DNA from: Pseudomonas saliphila
GTDB lineage: Bacteria; Pseudomonadota; Gammaproteobacteria; Pseudomonadales; Pseudomonadaceae
Direction: 5' to 3'
DNA length: 64,000 bases
Assembly: GCF_008638345.1 (NCBI RefSeq)
Contig: NZ_VTVA01000010.1
Location: 80,957-144,956, forward strand
The first letter of the stretch is position 1. Every line of letters begins with the position of its first letter. A program made the position numbers and the translations under genes. The notes under the pieces were generated by a model. That model ran no database searches and had not been told where the DNA came from. It saw only the letters and a program-made list of their open reading frames with translations. This document shows positions 7,893 to 19,251 of the stretch, piece after piece.

Positions 7893-8897
7893 ATGAGCGA
7901 GCAACCACGCACCGCAGTGATTACCGGCGGCAACGCTGGGGTAGGACGCGCGACGGCCAAGGCGTTGGCGCAGGTAGGCTATCAGGTCGCACTATTGGCC
8001 CGTGGACAGCAGGGCCTGAACGATACGCGAGCGGAGCTTGAAGCCTTCGGCGCACGCGTCCTGGCGTTATCGGTGGATGTGTCGGACGCCGCAGCGGTCG
8101 AACAGGCAGCAGATCAGATCGAAGCAGAGCTCGGGCCAATCGATCTCTGGGTGAACGCCGCCATGGTGACTGTGTTTGGCACTATTGCTGAGCTTCCGGC
8201 CGAGGAAATCCGCCGCGTCAGCGAGGTGACCTATCTGGGCAGCGTGCATGGGACTCAGGCGGCACTGCGCAGGATGCAACCGCGCAATCGCGGCACCATC
8301 GTCCAGGTGGGCTCCGCCCTTTCCTACCGCGCCATTCCCCTGCAGGCGCCCTATTGCGCCGCCAAGTTCGCGATACGGGGTTTTACTGATGCGCTGCGCT
8401 GTGAGCTGATACATGAAAACAGCGCGATCCGGATCACCATGGTCCAGCTCCCGGCGCACAACACCCCGCAGTTCGACTGGGTACGCAATCACATGGGCAA
8501 GCGGCCACAACCCGTGCCGCCGATCCATACGCCCGACGTCGCTGCGCGGGCCATACTGCGCGCAGCAACCGAGGCACCGCGGGAACTGTGGCTGGGCAAG
8601 GCGTCGCTGCAGGCGATACTGGGTAGTATGGTGATGCCCGGGATGCTCGACCGAATGATGGCCAGGCAGGCGTGGGACGGTCAGCTGACGGATGAAGACG
8701 AAGATCCAGCGCGGGAGGACAATCTATTTTCGCCAGTTAGCGAGAAAGGGCTACACCGGACATCCGGACGTTTCACCCGCGATGTGAAGGACCAGGCTTT
8801 TGAAATCGGATCGGAAACCGTGCGCAAGCTGCTGCTTGCCACAATCGTCGTAGTCGCCTTCGCCAGCGGGACGCTTGTCGCCACGCTGGCGGGTTAG
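7893..8897 (+). CDS. SDR-family oxidoreductase with C-terminal membrane segment
   Basis: The first 250 residues are a classical short-chain dehydrogenase/reductase. The nucleotide-binding TGGNAGVG is at residues 11-18, the catalytic serine lies in VGSALSY (141-145), and Tyr154-x-x-x-Lys158 is in YCAAK. The NAG loop of most SDRs reads NAAMVTVFG here. The protein is longer than usual (334 residues): a charged stretch at about 255-300 leads to a hydrophobic helix at 311-333 (LLLATIVVVAFASGTLVATLAG), so it is probably tethered to the inner membrane by its tail. The substrate is unknown. It is transcribed alone between bphO and tpx. Confidence 0.88.
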   Translation: MSEQPRTAVITGGNAGVGRATAKALAQVGYQVALLARGQQGLNDTRAELEAFGARVLALSVDVSDAAAVEQAADQIEAELGPIDLWVNAAMVTVFGTIAELPAEEIRRVSEVTYLGSVHGTQAALRRMQPRNRGTIVQVGSALSYRAIPLQAPYCAAKFAIRGFTDALRCELIHENSAIRITMVQLPAHNTPQFDWVRNHMGKRPQPVPPIHTPDVAARAILRAATEAPRELWLGKASLQAILGSMVMPGMLDRMMARQAWDGQLTDEDEDPAREDNLFSPVSEKGLHRTSGRFTRDVKDQAFEIGSETVRKLLLATIVVVAFASGTLVATLAG

Positions 8898-8927
8898 CTG
8901 CCAATGCGGCCGCTAACCGGCGCAGAA

Positions 8928-9428
8928 TCAGGCGAGGCTATCGAGCGCAGCCTGGTAGTCCGGCTCGCTACCAATCTCTGGCACCAGCTCGCTATGCAGG
9001 ACCTTGTCCTGTTCGTCCAGTACCACTACCGCGCGAGCAGTAAGGCCTGCCATTGGTCCGTTCTCAATCGCAACACCGTAGTCCTGCAGGAATTCGCTGC
9101 CACGCAGGGTCGACAACATGACCACGTTGTCCAGACCCTCTGCGCCACAGAAGCGCGCCTGGGCAAAGGGAAGATCAGCGGAAATACACAGGACCACAGT
9201 GTTCTCCAGCTGACTTGCCTTGGTGTTGAAATTGCGCACAGACGTGGCGCAAGTAGGCGTGTCCACGCTGGGGAAAATGTTCAGGATCTTGCGCTTGCCG
9301 GCAAAGCTGGACAATTTGGTGTCCGCCAGGTCCTTGCTTACCAGACTGAACGCGGGGGCGCTATCGCCTGACGCAGGGAATGTACCGCCTACTGTGATCG
9401 GATTGCCTTTCAAAGTAACGCTGGACAT
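8928..9428 (-). CDS. tpx: Thiol peroxidase (2-Cys peroxiredoxin)
   Basis: This 166-residue Tpx reduces hydrogen peroxide and alkyl hydroperoxides using thioredoxin. The peroxidatic Cys60 sits in [14 protein letters not shown] and the resolving Cys94 in [11 protein letters not shown], the spacing usual for Tpx. No signal peptide is seen. The ATG at 9428 has AGGAG 5 bases upstream and matches the normal family start; the frame stays open for 25 codons further upstream without support. The gene lies 90 bases downstream of the tamB stop on the same strand in reverse order of transcription, so it has its own upstream region within 9429-9518. Confidence 0.95.
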   Translation of the reverse strand: MSSVTLKGNPITVGGTFPASGDSAPAFSLVSKDLADTKLSSFAGKRKILNIFPSVDTPTCATSVRNFNTKASQLENTVVLCISADLPFAQARFCGAEGLDNVVMLSTLRGSEFLQDYGVAIENGPMAGLTARAVVVLDEQDKVLHSELVPEIGSEPDYQAALDSLA

Positions 9429-9518
9429 GAGAGCTCCTTGATTGCGCCGCGCAGCATGCGCGGCGTGTGGTGGAAAGTACTGTAAAGCCGACTGCACCCG
9501 CAATACCGCAGCGGTTTC

Positions 9519-12500
9519 CTAAAAATCAATGCGGTAAAAGAAATCCAGTGAACTGGCAAACCCGCTAAGCGCTTCGAGGTATAGACGCCGGGTCAACTCA
9601 TAGCGAATACCCACTTGGTTGGCCGGCTCGAATACTCCGACACCATAGCGCAGGCTGAGTTTCTCGGTGATATATCCCGCTGCCACGACCTGAGTGCTGT
9701 CGCCCGAGCCCTCAGTATCCAGTTGAAAATTCTGAATGCCCAGACTGCTGGCAATATTCTGTGCCACTGGTCCGCTCCCGGCCATGCCGAGCGCGAGCGC
9801 TGCCTGGCCGAGCATATTCGAATCGCCGCCATCACCTCCAAGCGGCCGGCCCAGGATCAGATAGGATAGTGCCTCTTCCTGCGCCATCGCAGGTTCCGAA
9901 AAAATTTCCGACTCAGGGCGTTCGGCTGGTCCGGTCAAGCGCAAGCCCGCGGTCACGCCGTTGACCTCACGGATGGCTTCGATGTTCAGGTACGGCTGGC
10001 TTATCGGGCCGGCAAACAGCAGTTGCGCACGTCGGAGCTTCAGGCGCTGGCCGTAGCCGCGATAGCGCCCGTCGAGGATGTTGAGATCGCCGTTGGCGGT
10101 CATGGTCTCCTCGACCTGAATCTGCCCGCGCAATCTGCCTGTCAGGCCGAAGCCCGAAAAACGCAGCTGATCGCCAATAACCAGCTGTACGCTGGCATCG
10201 ATATCCAGCGGGGCTTGCTCAGCCGCCGTCTCCTCACCCACTACCACAGCGTCAGGCGACAACCTGACGGCCTGCGGCGGCAGCTCGCGAACGGTTATGT
10301 CGCCTTCAGGGATGGCAACCTGCCCAAGCACCTGCAAACGGTTATCGGCCAGGCTGATGGTCAGGTCAGGGCTCACCTGCAGGTCAGCATAGGGCTGCAC
10401 CGTGACAGGCAAAGCACTGCCAGTGACAGTCAATGACAGATCCAGCTCGGGCGCCCATTCGATTTGCCCACTGATGTTGCCCTGGCCCGCTTCGCCACTG
10501 CGCCAGTCGCCCGACAGAGTGGCGCTTTGCCCGGATATATCGGCACGTGCGTTCAGTTGCTCGAAGGTAACCGGCAGCTCAGGCCCGCTGATCTCGCCGT
10601 CCTGCAAGCGAATGACGCCAGCCACCTCGGGCGCCTGCAGGGTGCCGGACAGGTCGCCGGTGCCGTTCAACTGTCCGTGGACGACCTCGACATTCGGCAG
10701 AAAGGGCCGAATGAAATCGAGCTTGAACCCGTCGAGTTGATATTGACCGGTGAGCCGCTGCTCCCCCGCCGGATCCTCAACATCAGCCTGTACATCCAGT
10801 TGGCCGAGGGCTTCGCTCTGGAGCACCAGTGTATTGCGCGCGCGCTCCGGATCCAGCTGGGTGCTGAGCTGCAGACGTGAATAGGGAAAGGCAACCGTCT
10901 GATCCCTGCCGGTAACCGACACCGTACCGTCAAGACTGCTGATCGTTGCTTCTGCTGTCGGTGGCTGACCGGCAGGTTGAGAAAATTCGGCATCGGCATT
11001 GAGGGTGCCACTCCAGGAAAAATCCTCGGGCAGGAAATCGGCTAGCGAAGCCAGCGGGAAGTCGTCTAACGTCAGAGCCAACTGCCGGTCCGGCATCAGT
11101 CGCTGCGTTCCCTGGAAACACAGCTGCGAGGATTCATGCCTCCAGCAATGCGCTTGCATGGTCAGGCGACCCTCAGCCAGTTGATATTCAATCGGAGCAC
11201 GACCCGTCAGCTGCCAATCCAGGCCACTGGTTTCGATCTCGCCGCGCACCAGGCTGCCTTGCCACAGCTCGTCAGTCAGGCCGCCTTCAATCCGGCTGCG
11301 GATATCCACCACGCTGCGCTCCAGCACCAGATCCAGCGCGTGCGCCGCCCGATTACCCTGCAACTGAATATCGAGGTTCCCCAGACGGGTGTCGCCATTG
11401 CGTATGCGATCAGCGGTGAAACTCAGGCGGCCGGGCATTTCCTCGGACAAGGTCACCTCGCCGATCAGGCTCAGCTGTCTCAGCTCCAGCTGCTCATACG
11501 CTATCCCGCGCCCCTGAATATCGGCATTCAGTTGCGGCGCATCCAGCGTGCCGGCCGCGCGAACATCGCCAACCAGTTGACCGGAGAGCCCCGGCCACAA
11601 ACTGTCCAGCGCACCAAGATCGATATTCAGATCCGCCGCAATCTGCTCGCCCCAGGTACCGCCGCCGGATACGCGGTTCTCACCCTGGGTCAGGAGTATG
11701 TCGGTAAAGTCCCAGGTCGCTTCCTGCTTGGTCACGGCGCCGGAGAGTCTGAGTTCACGCTCGCGCAGTGAGCCATTCAGTTCCCAATCCGCCACCAGCT
11801 CAAGCTGTTCGTCCACCAGCGTGCCACGGCTGCTTATCGGCCCATTCAGACTGCCCGGCAACTCGGCAACAAAAACGCCGGGGTCCAGATCCTCCAGTAG
11901 CAACTGGGCTTCCCAGCCAATACCCTCCGACAGCTCGATCGCCAGTTCACCCATGGCGCTGCCAGCGGATGTGGTTACGGCGAGCGGCGCCACATTCACC
12001 CGCTCAGGATTGCCGGCGACGGTCATTTCGATATCTGCGCTCTGCCCAGCGACCCCGGACAGCGAAGCAGTCAGCTCACTCTCGAACTCCATCCCGCGCA
12101 GACTTGCCTCCATGCGCAGCTGTTCAAGGACGATCTCGCCGATGTCCTGCGGGTATAGCCATTGCCAGGGGAAACGGTCCAGTTCAGCCTGAGCGTCAGC
12201 CTCAAGCTCATCTTCCCAGGACGCAGCACCGGTCAGCGCAAGACGCCGGTCCGGGTCATCGGCCACCTGCAACACGACACTCAGATCAGACACGCCCGTG
12301 GCACTGGCCAGTGCCTCGAGTTGCAGGGCGATCTCTCCACCCTCCCCCGGCAAGCTGCCATCGCCGCGTATGACATAGCCGGCGTCAAGGTTGCCCTCGG
12401 CGGTAACCGTCATTGCCTGCAAGGTCAGGGTTTCCGGCAGTGTCGATAAGGCGAGAAAATCCTCGCCCTGCCATTGCACGTTAACCGGCAGCGCAGGCTC

Positions 12501-13229
12501 CAGCGGCGCAAGGCGTCCGGTCAATCGGCCGTCAATATAGCCATGGGTGCGCAGATCGAGGCGCAGGTCTTCGACGCTGCCGCTGAGTCTCATATCGGCA
12601 GCGAGCTCACGTCCGTCCACTGGCGGCAATTCGGCGTCGGCACGAACGGTCAAAGGCCAGCCCTCAGCCATACGCACCTCGCCGTCCAGCCGCCAGTTCA
12701 GTTGAGGCCCGAACCCGCTGAACTCGCGTATATACAGCCGTTGATTGCGCACCTCACCGGCAAGCAGGATATCGGTCAACAGTGGCTCGTCAGTCCCGAG
12801 CGTCACACTGCCTATCGACAACCGCTGCAGGTCTACCCCAAGCGGGAGGTCAAGCTCAGGCAGTGCGATAGCTTCGTCTCTAGCTGGCGCCTCTTCAGCG
12901 GCAGGCTGGGAATCAACGTCAATGCTGGCAATGTCGATATAGTCGACACACAGCCGCCCGCTGCCCAGGCAGCGAAATGTCCAGGACGTGGCGAGGTCTT
13001 CGACCACTACCTGCAGATTCTCGTCACGCCATTCCAGGCGTTCTACCGTCCAACCTCCCCACAAATCGCCCGCCACATCGGTGAGCTGCAGGCGCGGTTC
13101 GAACCCTTCAACCTGCTTGAACAGCCAGCGATTAAACCCATCGTTGGCCAGCAACAGCGCTAGAACCAACGGGATCATCGCCAGGATCAACAGTCCACGC
13201 AAAAATATCTTGGTAACGAACCAGATCAC
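9519..13229 (-). CDS. tamB: Translocation and assembly module protein TamB
   Basis: This 1236-residue protein has one N-terminal membrane anchor (about residues 8-28), then a very long series of beta-rich repeats reaching across the periplasm, and a C-terminal TamB (DUF490) domain ending in the aromatic YRIDF. With TamA it helps insert certain outer-membrane proteins, and TamB-like proteins are also linked to phospholipid transport to the outer membrane. Start is GTG (13229), overlapping the tamA stop by 4 bases (GTGA), a sign of coupling. Length is close to the E. coli protein. Function is by family; the sequence shows no oddity. Confidence 0.95.
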   Translation of the reverse strand: MIWFVTKIFLRGLLILAMIPLVLALLLANDGFNRWLFKQVEGFEPRLQLTDVAGDLWGGWTVERLEWRDENLQVVVEDLATSWTFRCLGSGRLCVDYIDIASIDVDSQPAAEEAPARDEAIALPELDLPLGVDLQRLSIGSVTLGTDEPLLTDILLAGEVRNQRLYIREFSGFGPQLNWRLDGEVRMAEGWPLTVRADAELPPVDGRELAADMRLSGSVEDLRLDLRTHGYIDGRLTGRLAPLEPALPVNVQWQGEDFLALSTLPETLTLQAMTVTAEGNLDAGYVIRGDGSLPGEGGEIALQLEALASATGVSDLSVVLQVADDPDRRLALTGAASWEDELEADAQAELDRFPWQWLYPQDIGEIVLEQLRMEASLRGMEFESELTASLSGVAGQSADIEMTVAGNPERVNVAPLAVTTSAGSAMGELAIELSEGIGWEAQLLLEDLDPGVFVAELPGSLNGPISSRGTLVDEQLELVADWELNGSLRERELRLSGAVTKQEATWDFTDILLTQGENRVSGGGTWGEQIAADLNIDLGALDSLWPGLSGQLVGDVRAAGTLDAPQLNADIQGRGIAYEQLELRQLSLIGEVTLSEEMPGRLSFTADRIRNGDTRLGNLDIQLQGNRAAHALDLVLERSVVDIRSRIEGGLTDELWQGSLVRGEIETSGLDWQLTGRAPIEYQLAEGRLTMQAHCWRHESSQLCFQGTQRLMPDRQLALTLDDFPLASLADFLPEDFSWSGTLNADAEFSQPAGQPPTAEATISSLDGTVSVTGRDQTVAFPYSRLQLSTQLDPERARNTLVLQSEALGQLDVQADVEDPAGEQRLTGQYQLDGFKLDFIRPFLPNVEVVHGQLNGTGDLSGTLQAPEVAGVIRLQDGEISGPELPVTFEQLNARADISGQSATLSGDWRSGEAGQGNISGQIEWAPELDLSLTVTGSALPVTVQPYADLQVSPDLTISLADNRLQVLGQVAIPEGDITVRELPPQAVRLSPDAVVVGEETAAEQAPLDIDASVQLVIGDQLRFSGFGLTGRLRGQIQVEETMTANGDLNILDGRYRGYGQRLKLRRAQLLFAGPISQPYLNIEAIREVNGVTAGLRLTGPAERPESEIFSEPAMAQEEALSYLILGRPLGGDGGDSNMLGQAALALGMAGSGPVAQNIASSLGIQNFQLDTEGSGDSTQVVAAGYITEKLSLRYGVGVFEPANQVGIRYELTRRLYLEALSGFASSLDFFYRIDF

Positions 13230-14944
13230 AGCTCAGGCCCCATGGCAAAGTGAATACGAAAGCCCTGCTCCGGGTCGCTCATGGACTTGGCCAGGTCCAG
13301 CCGGATGGGGCCGATCGGCGATACCCAGCGAATCCCGACCCCGACACTGGTCTCAAGTGGATCTTCGAGCGAATCCACAGCGTTACCATGGTCAACAAAT
13401 ACGGCGCCACGCCACTTCTCGATGAACTCGTACTGGTACTCAAGACTCCCTGCTACCAGATAGCGCCCGCCAATGTGGTCACCGGTCTCGTCGATCGGCG
13501 ACAGGGTACGGAAGTCATAGCCGCGCACGCTCTGGTCGCCGCCGGCGAAAAAGCGCAGCGATGGTGGAATGCGCTCGAAGCTCTCGCTGGCGATGGCACC
13601 GAGCTGCGCCCTGGCGAGCAACCGGTGTCGGTCCTGCACGGTGTACAGCCCGCGGGCTGTGCTGGTAACGCGCAGGAAATCGAAATCTGAAATGAAACCT
13701 TCCTTGGCGCCCTGGACCTCGAACGCCAGGCTGTAGCCCTGGCTTGGGTCCATCCCGCCATCGCTCTTGAGGCGATTGAAACCGATGCTGGGTATCAATA
13801 AGGTGGCGTCGCCCTCGTCGTTACCGACGGTAAAGCGCTCCTCTTCAAGACGCAGCCCGATGGCACGCTCCCATCCATTGTCCAGCCGCCGCTGATGGAG
13901 AGCGCCGATAACAAAGCTTTCTGTTTCAACGTCTTCGATCTCCTCCTTCTGAACACCGGTGAAGAACCGCAGACTGGACGATTGCGGGGGATCTAATGGG
14001 ATCTGGTACCAGGTGGTGATCTGTTGGCGGGGCAGCGATATTTCCAGATCGGCGCCGCGACTGTGGCCATGCTCATTCAACCAATGCTGAGTCCAGCTGA
14101 CACGCCCGCGCGCCCCCACGTCGGTGGAATACCCGCCACCAAAGCCGAGGGAGTGAGGCTTGCGTGCGCTCAGGGTTGCCTGCACGGGAATCACCCCATC
14201 GACCGCCTGCGACGCGGGCGCGAGTACCTGTACGTTCTCGAAATAACCGGTCGACAACAGATCACGATTGAATTCGGCGATCAGCTCCGAGTCGTAGGCC
14301 TCACCGCTTTCAAAGGTGACCATGCTGCGTAACAGCTCTTCGGTGAAGGGCGTCTCGGAAAATGTCACTTCTCCTAGCCGGTAGCGCCGACCGGAATCGT
14401 AGAGCAATGAGATGTCAGCCTGTTTAGCCTCGGGATCAATCAGCAAACGACTTTCGGTGAACCGCCCGGAAAAATACCCGTAACGCAGGGCCTGATTGCT
14501 GATCAGCGACTTTGCGCTTTCGTAATGCCCATGATGCAACTTTGCGCCGGGTGCGAGGCGGGGGCTATCCGGACGGCGGAAAGCCGCCGTCCCCTCCCCG
14601 GGCCCAGTGACTCTGATATCGACGTTGCGCAGTCGAACCGGCTCGCCCAGGTTAACATTGAGCTCCAGTACTGGCGCATCGTTACTGCCCGTTACGCGCG
14701 GACGCACCCGCACATCGTAATAGCCCAGCGCCTTGGCTGCGTCCGTAGCCTGCTGCTGACTGTGCCTGGCCAGGCGCCACATTTCACGCCGGCTCTCGGC
14801 TTCCACAGGGCCGATGAAGGCTTCAATATTGTTCCTGACAGCGGTGTTGGCAGGTTCTAGATTAACTCTCAGTTCGGCCTGACCCGCTGCGGATAGGAAA
14901 AGCAGGCATACCAGCAGGTACGCCGATGGAAAGGGTCGAGCCAT
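13226..14944 (-). CDS. tamA: Outer-membrane assembly factor TamA
   Basis: This 572-residue Omp85-family protein has a signal peptide ([14 protein letters not shown]), POTRA domains in the N-terminal half (about residues 25-260) and a C-terminal 16-strand barrel. The barrel carries the VRGYDF motif of the conserved loop 6 and ends in a strand with FAMGPEL. It partners TamB, whose gene overlaps it. The ATG at 14944 is chosen because it leads directly into the signal peptide; TTG codons upstream are in frame. xthA is divergent, sharing the 159-base gap. Confidence 0.94.
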   Translation of the reverse strand: MARPFPSAYLLVCLLFLSAAGQAELRVNLEPANTAVRNNIEAFIGPVEAESRREMWRLARHSQQQATDAAKALGYYDVRVRPRVTGSNDAPVLELNVNLGEPVRLRNVDIRVTGPGEGTAAFRRPDSPRLAPGAKLHHGHYESAKSLISNQALRYGYFSGRFTESRLLIDPEAKQADISLLYDSGRRYRLGEVTFSETPFTEELLRSMVTFESGEAYDSELIAEFNRDLLSTGYFENVQVLAPASQAVDGVIPVQATLSARKPHSLGFGGGYSTDVGARGRVSWTQHWLNEHGHSRGADLEISLPRQQITTWYQIPLDPPQSSSLRFFTGVQKEEIEDVETESFVIGALHQRRLDNGWERAIGLRLEEERFTVGNDEGDATLLIPSIGFNRLKSDGGMDPSQGYSLAFEVQGAKEGFISDFDFLRVTSTARGLYTVQDRHRLLARAQLGAIASESFERIPPSLRFFAGGDQSVRGYDFRTLSPIDETGDHIGGRYLVAGSLEYQYEFIEKWRGAVFVDHGNAVDSLEDPLETSVGVGIRWVSPIGPIRLDLAKSMSDPEQGFRIHFAMGPEL

Positions 14945-15103
14945 GATTCGATCATCCAACAACTAAATGGCAGTGGGAATGCTAACATGCTGCCCCGTTC
15001 TTTCGGACCTAAACCTGCGAAGGGTCAGCTGTTAACCTGCAAGGCTTTTGCCGCGACAATTTCAGCAAGCCTACTTCGAGCGCCTAAATTCACAGGACAA
15101 ATG

Positions 15104-15919
15104 ATGAAAGTAGTTTCTTTTAATATCAATGGCTTGAGAGCAAGACCTCATCAATTGAAAGCGATCGTCGAACAGCATGCTCCAGACGTGATCGGGCTGC
15201 AGGAAACCAAGGTCGATGATTCAATGTTTCCCCTGGCTGACGTCGAGTCGCTGGGGTATCACGTGTTTTACCATGGCCAGAAAGGCCACTATGGCGTTGC
15301 CCTGCTGACCCGCACTGAACCGCTCTGGGTGGAGAAAGGCTTTCCAACGGATGACGAAACGTCGCAACGCAGAATGATTTCTGCCGCTATCGCCTGTCCG
15401 GATGGCTCTGAAATGGTGGTTTTCAATGGTTACTTCCCTCAAGGTGAGAGCCGTGATCACCCCGTCAAGTTCCCAGCCAAGACGCGTTTCTATGCGGATC
15501 TGCAGGCGCATATCGAGCACCGTTTCACGCCCGAACAGAAGCTGGTAGTAATGGGCGATATCAACATCTCCCCGGAGGACTGTGATATCGGCATCGGTGC
15601 GGTCAATGCCCAACGCTGGTTACGCACAGGCAAGTGCAGCTTTCTGCCTGAAGAGCGCGCCTGGCTGCAGCGGCTCAAGGACTGGGGACTGGTTGATACC
15701 TTCAGACACATGAACCCGGATGAGAACGACAGGTTCAGCTGGTTTGACTACCGCAGCCGCGGCTTCGATGACGATCCCCGTCGCGGATTGCGAATTGATG
15801 TGGTCATGGCAAGCCAGGCGCTGATTGGCTCATGCGTCGATACCGGTATCGACTACGACATCCGCTCGATGGAGAAGCCCTCCGACCATGCCCCTATCTG
15901 GGCGACTTTCGATTGCTGA
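15104..15919 (+). CDS. xthA: Exodeoxyribonuclease III
   Basis: This 271-residue endonuclease/exonuclease/phosphatase-fold enzyme is a DNA repair nuclease that cuts at abasic sites and trims 3' ends. Metal-binding Glu34 (LQETK), the GDINISPED motif and the C-terminal [10 protein letters not shown] with its catalytic histidine are all present. Two ATGs lie side by side at 15101 and 15104; AGGA at 15094-15097 is better spaced for the second. The open frame runs further upstream to 14987 but without a ribosome site. The gene converges on clpA. Confidence 0.94.
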   Translation: MKVVSFNINGLRARPHQLKAIVEQHAPDVIGLQETKVDDSMFPLADVESLGYHVFYHGQKGHYGVALLTRTEPLWVEKGFPTDDETSQRRMISAAIACPDGSEMVVFNGYFPQGESRDHPVKFPAKTRFYADLQAHIEHRFTPEQKLVVMGDINISPEDCDIGIGAVNAQRWLRTGKCSFLPEERAWLQRLKDWGLVDTFRHMNPDENDRFSWFDYRSRGFDDDPRRGLRIDVVMASQALIGSCVDTGIDYDIRSMEKPSDHAPIWATFDC

Positions 15920-15924
15920 AGGCA

Positions 15925-15972
15925 ATAAAAAAGCCGGTCCGCGGTGAGTTTGCGCTCACCCCGTACCGGCTC
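15925..15972 (-). terminator. Terminator between xthA and clpA
   Basis: A hairpin with outer stem AGCCGGT/ACCGGCT and inner stem GGTGAG/CTCACC lies between the converging genes. Read leftward it is followed by a run of T, so it is a good intrinsic terminator for clpA; it may also stop xthA transcripts. Confidence 0.8.
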
Positions 15973-15990
15973 GTCACTTGGCTATAACGT

Positions 15991-18258
15991 TCAGGCCATT
16001 TCTTCTTCCAGCACATGCAGTACCAGTTCGTCGTCGAGCAGACTGATCTGGACGGTGCCCCCGTGCTCGGCCAGGTCTCCGAACAGGATCTGCTCAGCCA
16101 GCGGCCGCTTGATCTTGTCCTGGATCAGACGGGCCATTGGCCGCGCGCCCATGAGCGGGTCATAGCCATGCTCAACCAGCCAGCCGCGTGCGTCTTCGTC
16201 GACCTCGATGACTACGTGCTTGTCTTCCAGCTGGGCCTGGAGTTCGGTGAGGAACTTGTCGACAACCGACTTGATGCTCTGATGACTCAGTCTGCCGAAC
16301 TGGATAATTGTGTCCAGACGGTTGCGAAACTCCGGAGTAAAGGTCTTCTTGATCACCTCTGAGGCATCGCTTGTGTGGTCCTGACGGGTAAAGCCAATCG
16401 ACGCTCTGGCCATCGATTCGGCGCCCGCGTTGGTGGTCAACACAATGATCACGTTGCGGAAATCCGCTTTGCGCCCGTTATTATCGGTGAGCGTGCCGTG
16501 ATCCATGACCTGCAACAGCAGGTTGAAGACCTCCGGATGCGCCTTCTCGATTTCGTCCAGCAGCAACACGCAATGCGGCGTCTTGTTGATCGCTTCGGTA
16601 AGCAACCCGCCCTGATCGAAACCCACGTAACCAGGAGGCGCACCGATCAACCGAGAGACCGTATGCCGTTCCATATACTCGGACATATCGAAACGCACCA
16701 GCTCCACGCCAAGGCTTTTCGCCAACTGCCGAGTGACTTCCGTTTTGCCGACCCCGGTTGGTCCCGAGAACAGGAATGAGCCCACCGGCTTGTCTGCTGA
16801 CTTGAGACCCGCGCGCGACAGCTTGATAGCAGTGGACAGCGACTCGATCGCAGCATCCTGGCCGAACACCACCAACTTCAGATCCCTATCGAGATTCTGC
16901 AGCAGTTCCTTGTCGGTAGACGAGACATGCTTTGGAGGAATGCGCGCGATCTTGGCGACAATCGCCTCCACTTCAGCCACATCGATGCACTCAGGCCGCT
17001 CATCGACTGGCTTGAGCCGCTGATAGGCGCCCGCCTCGTCGATGACGTCAATTGCCTTGTCTGGCATGTGGCGATCATTGATATAGCGCGAGGCCAGTTC
17101 CGAAGCGGCACGCAGCGCCTCATCCGTATAGCGGATGTCATGGTGCTCTTCGAACCGGCTCTTGAGGCCGCGAAGTATCTGGATGGTATCCTCGACCGAG
17201 GGCTCGATAACATCCACTTTCTGGAAACGCCGTGCCAACGCGCGGTCCTTCTCGAAGATGCCGCGGAACTCCTGGAACGTGGTGGAACCGATACAGCGAA
17301 TCTCACCAGACGACAGCATCGGCTTCAGCAGATTGGACGCATCCATGACCCCACCCGACGCCGCACCTGCACCTATTATTGTATGAATTTCATCAATAAA
17401 AAGAATAGCTTGCGGACGTTTCTTCAAGGCTTTTAACAGTGCCTTGAAGCGCTTCTCGAAGTCACCGCGGTATTTGGTACCTGCCAATAGCGCGCCTAGA
17501 TCCAGGGAGTACACCACCGCATCATTCAGGATGTCCGGCACCTCGCCGTCAACAATACGCTTGGCCAGGCCTTCGGCGATGGCTGTCTTGCCGACGCCCG
17601 CCTCACCCACCAGCAAGGGGTTATTCTTGCGGCGCCGCACCAGAATCTGCGCCACCCGCTCTACCTCTGAAGCGCGCCCTACCAGCGGATCGATTCGTCC
17701 CAGCCGGGCCTGCTCGTTGAGGTTGCTGGCGTAGGTTTCGAGCGGATTGTTCGAGGTGGCGGCTTCGCCAGCCTCCTCGTCCATGCTCTCCTGATCAGGC
17801 TGGATCTGCTCAGCGTCCCCGGCCACCTTGGAGATGCCATGGGAAATATAATTGACGATGTCGATCCGGGCGATCTGTTGCTGTTTAAGGAAAAATACCG
17901 CCTGGCTTTCCTGTTCGCTGAAAATCGCTACCAGCACATTGGCCCCGCTGACCTCGCCTTTGCCGGAACTCTGCACGTGGAATACCGCGCGCTGCAATAC
18001 GCGCTGAAAGCCCAGCGTTGGCTGCGTCTCACGCTCGTGGTCGTGCTTGGGGATCAAGGGGGTTGTGGAATCAATGAATTCAGTCAACTCGCGGCGTAGG
18101 CGCTCCATATCGGCCCCACACGCACGCATGACTGCTATCGCTGCCTGATTATCCAGCAAGGCGAGCAATAGATGTTCGACCGTCATGAATTCGTGGCGCT
18201 TGTTACGCGCTTCCTTGAACGCCAGGTTCAGGGTGATCTCGAGATCTCTATTAAGCAT
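15991..18258 (-). CDS. clpA: ATP-dependent Clp protease ATPase subunit ClpA
   Basis: This 755-residue Hsp100 unfoldase feeds proteins into ClpP. The N-terminal Clp repeat domain (residues 1-140, where ClpS docks) is followed by an acidic linker and two AAA+ modules with Walker A motifs GEAGVGKT and GPTGVGKT and Walker B stretches ILFIDEIHT and [13 protein letters not shown]. The second module carries SIGF, in the place of the IGL/F loop that grips ClpP. Length matches the E. coli protein. The adaptor gene clpS lies 33 bases upstream on the same strand, the usual pair. clpP is not in the window. Confidence 0.97.
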   Translation of the reverse strand: MLNRDLEITLNLAFKEARNKRHEFMTVEHLLLALLDNQAAIAVMRACGADMERLRRELTEFIDSTTPLIPKHDHERETQPTLGFQRVLQRAVFHVQSSGKGEVSGANVLVAIFSEQESQAVFFLKQQQIARIDIVNYISHGISKVAGDAEQIQPDQESMDEEAGEAATSNNPLETYASNLNEQARLGRIDPLVGRASEVERVAQILVRRRKNNPLLVGEAGVGKTAIAEGLAKRIVDGEVPDILNDAVVYSLDLGALLAGTKYRGDFEKRFKALLKALKKRPQAILFIDEIHTIIGAGAASGGVMDASNLLKPMLSSGEIRCIGSTTFQEFRGIFEKDRALARRFQKVDVIEPSVEDTIQILRGLKSRFEEHHDIRYTDEALRAASELASRYINDRHMPDKAIDVIDEAGAYQRLKPVDERPECIDVAEVEAIVAKIARIPPKHVSSTDKELLQNLDRDLKLVVFGQDAAIESLSTAIKLSRAGLKSADKPVGSFLFSGPTGVGKTEVTRQLAKSLGVELVRFDMSEYMERHTVSRLIGAPPGYVGFDQGGLLTEAINKTPHCVLLLDEIEKAHPEVFNLLLQVMDHGTLTDNNGRKADFRNVIIVLTTNAGAESMARASIGFTRQDHTSDASEVIKKTFTPEFRNRLDTIIQFGRLSHQSIKSVVDKFLTELQAQLEDKHVVIEVDEDARGWLVEHGYDPLMGARPMARLIQDKIKRPLAEQILFGDLAEHGGTVQISLLDDELVLHVLEEEMA

Positions 18259-18291
18259 TTTGCCACCTCTTCATGCGACCCAGTCGCTTTA

Positions 18292-18654
18292 TCACGCGTC
18301 CCGTTCGATCTGACACATCAACGGGTGCTGGCATTCCCTAGCGTATTCGTTCACCTGTTCCGCTTTTGTCTCGGCTATGTCCCGAGTATAGACCCCACAA
18401 ACGGCTCTGCCTTCAGTATGAACCTTTAGCATCACCTGCGTTGCGGCTTCACGATTCAGCGTGAAGAAAGTCTCCAGTACCTCTACCACGAAATCCATCG
18501 GGGTGAAGTCGTCGTTCAGCATGACCACCTTGTAGCGTGATGGCGGTTTGAGCTCAGGCTTGCTGGTCTCGACCGCGATATCGTGATCTTTTTCATGCTC
18601 CGGTTCATCAGGCCCCTGACCGAAGGTTAGTAGAATTTTTTGCTTTGAAAACAT
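18292..18654 (-). CDS. clpS: ATP-dependent Clp protease adaptor ClpS
   Basis: This 120-residue adaptor binds proteins with destabilising N-terminal residues and hands them to ClpA. The core (residues 38-118) carries [20 protein letters not shown], which includes the N-degron binding pocket residues, and ends with [10 protein letters not shown]. The variable N-terminal tail is charged (EPEHEKDHD), as in the family, where it controls delivery. It is the first gene of a clpS-clpA unit and is divergent from cspD. Confidence 0.96.
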   Translation of the reverse strand: MFSKQKILLTFGQGPDEPEHEKDHDIAVETSKPELKPPSRYKVVMLNDDFTPMDFVVEVLETFFTLNREAATQVMLKVHTEGRAVCGVYTRDIAETKAEQVNEYARECQHPLMCQIERDA

Positions 18655-18859
18655 ATTGATAGATCACTGTTGCTGGGAGCAAAACTCCGAGAGGGATTGT
18701 GTACTGGTACACAGCTTGCCTGAGGGCACCTTGACTTACTGTGAATCAATGTTAAAAAGTGTAAACAAGCATGACGTGCAGGTCACTTGTTTTTGATTCG
18801 TCCATGCTAGTACGTAATCAGTTTCATTTTCCCCGGCGGGGTTAGCAGAGGATGTGGTA

Positions 18860-19123
18860 ATGGAGAACGGTAAGGTCAAGTGGTTCAATAATGCCAAAGG
18901 GTACGGCTTCGTCGTAGCCGATGGACGAGATGAAGATCTTTTTGCGCATTATTCGGCAATTCAGATGGAGGGGTATCGTACATTGAAAGCCGGACAGCCT
19001 GTCCAGTTCGAGATCATCCAGGGTCCCAAAGGCCTGCACGCGGTTAACATTCAGTCCGTGACAGAGAAGAAACCCGAGGACGCCAAGGTAGGGCTCAAGG
19101 AAACGGCTTCGGCCAATCACTGA
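18860..19123 (+). CDS. cspD: Cold-shock-domain protein CspD
   Basis: This 87-residue single-strand nucleic-acid binding protein has RNA-binding motifs KGYGFV and DLFAHY in an intact cold-shock domain (residues 2-66), then a short charged tail. The tail and the position beside clpS identify it as CspD, which in E. coli is made in stationary phase and inhibits replication. The ATG at 18860 is preceded by AGAGGAT; a GTG two codons upstream is the alternative. Confidence 0.93.
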   Translation: MENGKVKWFNNAKGYGFVVADGRDEDLFAHYSAIQMEGYRTLKAGQPVQFEIIQGPKGLHAVNIQSVTEKKPEDAKVGLKETASANH

Positions 19124-19199
19124 TCCTCAACTTTATGGACGGCAGCTTAAGGCTGCCTTTCTGCGCAACAATCTACTTTTCTCAGGTTCCTGGGCTATA

Positions 19200-19234
19200 A
19201 CAATAAAACCGGCGTCAGCCGGCTTTATTGTTTC
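19200..19234. terminator. Two-way terminator between cspD and icd
   Basis: A symmetrical hairpin (ACAATAAAaCCGGC, loop GTCA, GCCGGcTTTATTGT) with A-rich and T-rich flanks can act in both directions between the converging genes. Confidence 0.85.
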
Positions 19235-19251
19235 TGCACCAGAACCAGATA

